Shown: in pieces, positions 6,187 to 7,641 of the stretch
Layout of the letters: each line of letters starts with the position of its first letter
Position numbering within the stretch: the stretch's first letter is position 1
Source of the DNA: Planctomycetaceae bacterium
GTDB lineage: Bacteria; Planctomycetota; Planctomycetia; Pirellulales; Thermoguttaceae
Length of the DNA stretch: 7,641 nucleotides
Direction of reading: 5' to 3'
NCBI GenBank assembly: GCA_031276415.1
Contig: JAISNF010000160.1
Location: forward strand, 1 to 7,641
Notes under the pieces: generated by a model
Told to the model about the DNA's origin: nothing
Database searches by the model: none
The model's input: only the letters and a program-made list of their open reading frames with translations
Program-made: the position numbers and the translations under genes

Positions 6187-7193
6187 GTTTTCCAGGAACG
6201 TTTGCGGTTCAGTTTACTTTTGAGAATATTTGTGCAAATATTAAGATCGTCAACAATCTGAAAATCGTACATCCCAACACAAATAAAATCCGCCCCGTTT
6301 TCAAAAGCGAAACGAAAACCATCTTGAGGTTGGATGGAACCGGCAGCAAGAACTTTGAACGCAATCCAAGGTTCCGGTCGATTGTTCATAAATTCAATCG
6401 TCTCTTTGGGATCGCGACAAAAAATATTATCGTGTTCTTCCTGACCCGGTTTGGCAGACCAATATTGGTGATGATGAAACGTTTTCATCCAATAATCGGG
6501 AATAATTCCCTGATCAACACAAATTCGTAACGTCTCAATCCGGTGAGCGGCAATACCGACAGGAATTTCATTTTTCCGCGTAAATTCGACACACTGAATT
6601 ATTGTTTTGAAATCTTTTTCCCGAACAAGCCGATCCGCAACTTCACCTTGAAGAACAACGGATGATGCGTCATGATCAATTGATTTTTTGAAATTGGCTA
6701 AAATTTGTTCCGGTGTTTTACCGCTGCAATTGGTCATAAATTGCAAAGTTCCATCGGCTTTTTCCCAATATTCATTGACTAATTCGCAAAGGCTGGGATT
6801 CATCAGAAATGTGTTGATTCCGCAGGCTTCCGCCAGTTTGAATGTGGCAAATGTTTTTTCCTTTGTGTGATAAGCCTTCACAAGATCAGAAACATAAAGC
6901 AAATCTCGCGAATGAGCAAAACCGCTAACAAGATTACCGCCAAGAATAACGCGGCTCATTGGTAATTGGCAAAGTGTTGATTCGGGAATTTTTTCTTTCA
7001 GGTCGGAAAATTTTGACCAATTTGTATCTTTCCGCGTGGCGGACGAAAGAGCATCAACATCCTCATCCTTTTTTGTTGTTTCAGCAAGTTTCGTCGTCTC
7101 AGCGAGAATTTTCTCCTCATGGCTCAAAGCACTGACCGCCAATCCACCACCAACGATCTTGCCAAGTATTTCCCGACGTGTTGTTTTTCTCAT
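6183..7193 (-). CDS. Tat-signal TIM-barrel protein of unknown function
   Basis: Function is not known. From the ATG at 7193 the protein has 336 residues. The N-terminus RKTTRREILGKIVGGGLAV is a twin-arginine signal (RR at 6-7, hydrophobic run about 10-22), so export across the inner membrane is likely. A charged linker with a doubled LAETTK (30-41) follows. The body reads as a TIM barrel: strand-like SRVILGGN (80-87), AEACGINTFL (121-130), SSVVLQGE (177-184), PVGIAAHR (211-218), WIAFKVLAAGSI (276-287) and ADFICVGMYDF (301-311). A His cluster at 240-242 and His217 could bind metal or substrate. The closing part resembles AKR-like or TIM-barrel proteins I associate with planctomycetes. A TTG at 7208 would add five residues, but the ATG fits the Tat signal and the predicted promoter. 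No ribosome site is visible. mtaB follows on the same strand. Confidence 0.65.
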   Translation of the reverse strand: MRKTTRREILGKIVGGGLAVSALSHEEKILAETTKLAETTKKDEDVDALSSATRKDTNWSKFSDLKEKIPESTLCQLPMSRVILGGNLVSGFAHSRDLLYVSDLVKAYHTKEKTFATFKLAEACGINTFLMNPSLCELVNEYWEKADGTLQFMTNCSGKTPEQILANFKKSIDHDASSVVLQGEVADRLVREKDFKTIIQCVEFTRKNEIPVGIAAHRIETLRICVDQGIIPDYWMKTFHHHQYWSAKPGQEEHDNIFCRDPKETIEFMNNRPEPWIAFKVLAAGSIQPQDGFRFAFENGADFICVGMYDFQIVDDLNICTNILKSKLNRKRSWKT

Positions 7194-7216
7194 CGTTTTA
7201 CAAATCAATGGTAATG

Positions 7217-7247
7217 ATTATAAAAAATAGTGTAATTATTCAGCCAA
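7217..7247 (-). promoter_or_regulatory. Candidate promoter of the TIM-barrel gene
   Basis: A perfect TATAAT lies at 7217-7222 on the - strand, with TTGGCT (7242-7247) 19 bases upstream. Transcription would start near 7210, about 17 bases before the ATG at 7193 and almost on top of the alternative TTG at 7208. The spacer is longer than ideal. Confidence 0.4.
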
Positions 7248-7311
7248 AATTTGGGGAGTGAAAAAACCGGCGATGTCATATTTTCTCAATACGTTTTCCA
7301 CACAATTCAAT

Positions 7312-7641
7312 TTACAGGGCGGCGGTAAAATCGTCCAACGAGGAACAATCCGCTGCATGAACAACTAATGACATTAACGCAATAGCATCAGTGCGTTGAT
7401 TAAGTGAATCGACAATATCTTGAGGAACTTTCCCAAATCGATTGTTCAAGATTCCTAAAATCGCATCGATTTGTCCTTCCAATTTACCGCGTGCTTCGCC
7501 GATTGCTTTACCGCGTACTTCACCGCGTGCTTCTCCGATTTCGATTCCTTCTTGTACAATTCCTTTTTTAATGGTGGTAGCCATTTCAAACCCCTCCGTT
7601 CCGGTGAAAACTTTTGTGATATTTTGAACGACTTCATCCGA
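7312..7641 (-). CDS. C-terminal part of a probable Rpn/PD-(D/E)XK transposase-like protein
   Basis: Only the last 109 residues are present. The frame is open from the right edge, so the ATG at 7584 is probably internal: 19 in-frame codons precede it, reading SDEVVQNITKVFTGTEGFE. The visible part has no catalytic domain. It contains a Gly/Glu/Arg-rich stretch (GEARGEVRGKAIGEARGK) and then a helical tail, NNRFGKVPQDIVDSLNQRTD, ending in DDFTAAL. Tails of this style, with repeated (I/A)GEARG units, are typical of Rpn-type (PD-(D/E)XK, putative transposase) proteins, whose nuclease domain lies N-terminal. I infer the family from this tail alone; a different coiled or helical protein remains possible. 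The gap of 118 bases to the TIM-barrel ATG holds only that gene's promoter. Confidence 0.55.
   Translation of the reverse strand, partial: SDEVVQNITKVFTGTEGFEMATTIKKGIVQEGIEIGEARGEVRGKAIGEARGKLEGQIDAILGILNNRFGKVPQDIVDSLNQRTDAIALMSLVVHAADCSSLDDFTAAL
7486..7540 (-). repeat. Internal repeat in the Rpn-like C-terminus
   Basis: A 19-base sequence at 7486-7504 recurs at 7522-7540 with one mismatch, a 36-base (12-codon) period, and a half unit lies between them (7509-7521). It encodes the (I)GEARG(K/E) blocks. The period is a multiple of three, so gain or loss of units keeps the frame. Confidence 0.7.

Noticed and set aside
7486..7540. CRISPR-like array
   Set aside because: Only two and a half short units occur, inside a coding frame and with a codon-multiple period; they are protein repeats.

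Overview
The window looks like AT-rich chromosomal DNA from a bacterium, most likely a member of the Planctomycetota. The call rests on three things: a long leucyl-tRNA synthetase with insertions and a cysteine-poor zinc region of the kind I associate with planctomycetes, a Tat-signal TIM-barrel protein of a style common in that phylum, and patchy use of Shine-Dalgarno sites (clear before two genes, absent before two others). The assignment is inference, because no marker RNA gene is present.

Layout: positions 1-530 are mostly non-coding. They hold a hairpin-T terminator for a gene lying to the left, a copy of a dispersed repeat, a likely promoter, and a weak open frame with a G9 tract. leuS (leucyl-tRNA synthetase) follows on the + strand at 531-3464. 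The remaining genes are on the - strand, so leuS and the aldo/keto reductase (3587-4441) converge on a 122-base gap rich in terminator-like hairpins. Upstream of the reductase is a 391-base gap holding a good sigma-70-type promoter, a leader of about 230 bases with two hairpins, and another copy of the dispersed repeat. Next come an MtaB-type tRNA methylthiotransferase (4833 to 6086 or 6140), a Tat-signal TIM-barrel protein of unknown function (6183-7193), and the C-terminal end of a probable Rpn/PD-(D/E)XK transposase-like protein that runs off the right edge (7312-7641).

How the genes relate: leuS charges tRNA-Leu and mtaB modifies the base next to the anticodon of ANN-decoding tRNAs, so both serve translation, but they are not in one operon. 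The TIM-barrel gene and mtaB lie head to tail on the same strand (96 bases between stop and preferred start) and may be co-transcribed. The reductase has its own promoter and is probably a separate unit. The Rpn-like fragment is an accessory element.

I did not find a convincing undescribed multi-gene system. The observations most worth a second look are the three diverged copies of one intergenic repeat, the structured leader of the reductase, the possible prepilin remnant with a G9 tract upstream of leuS, and the uncharacterised Tat TIM-barrel protein.
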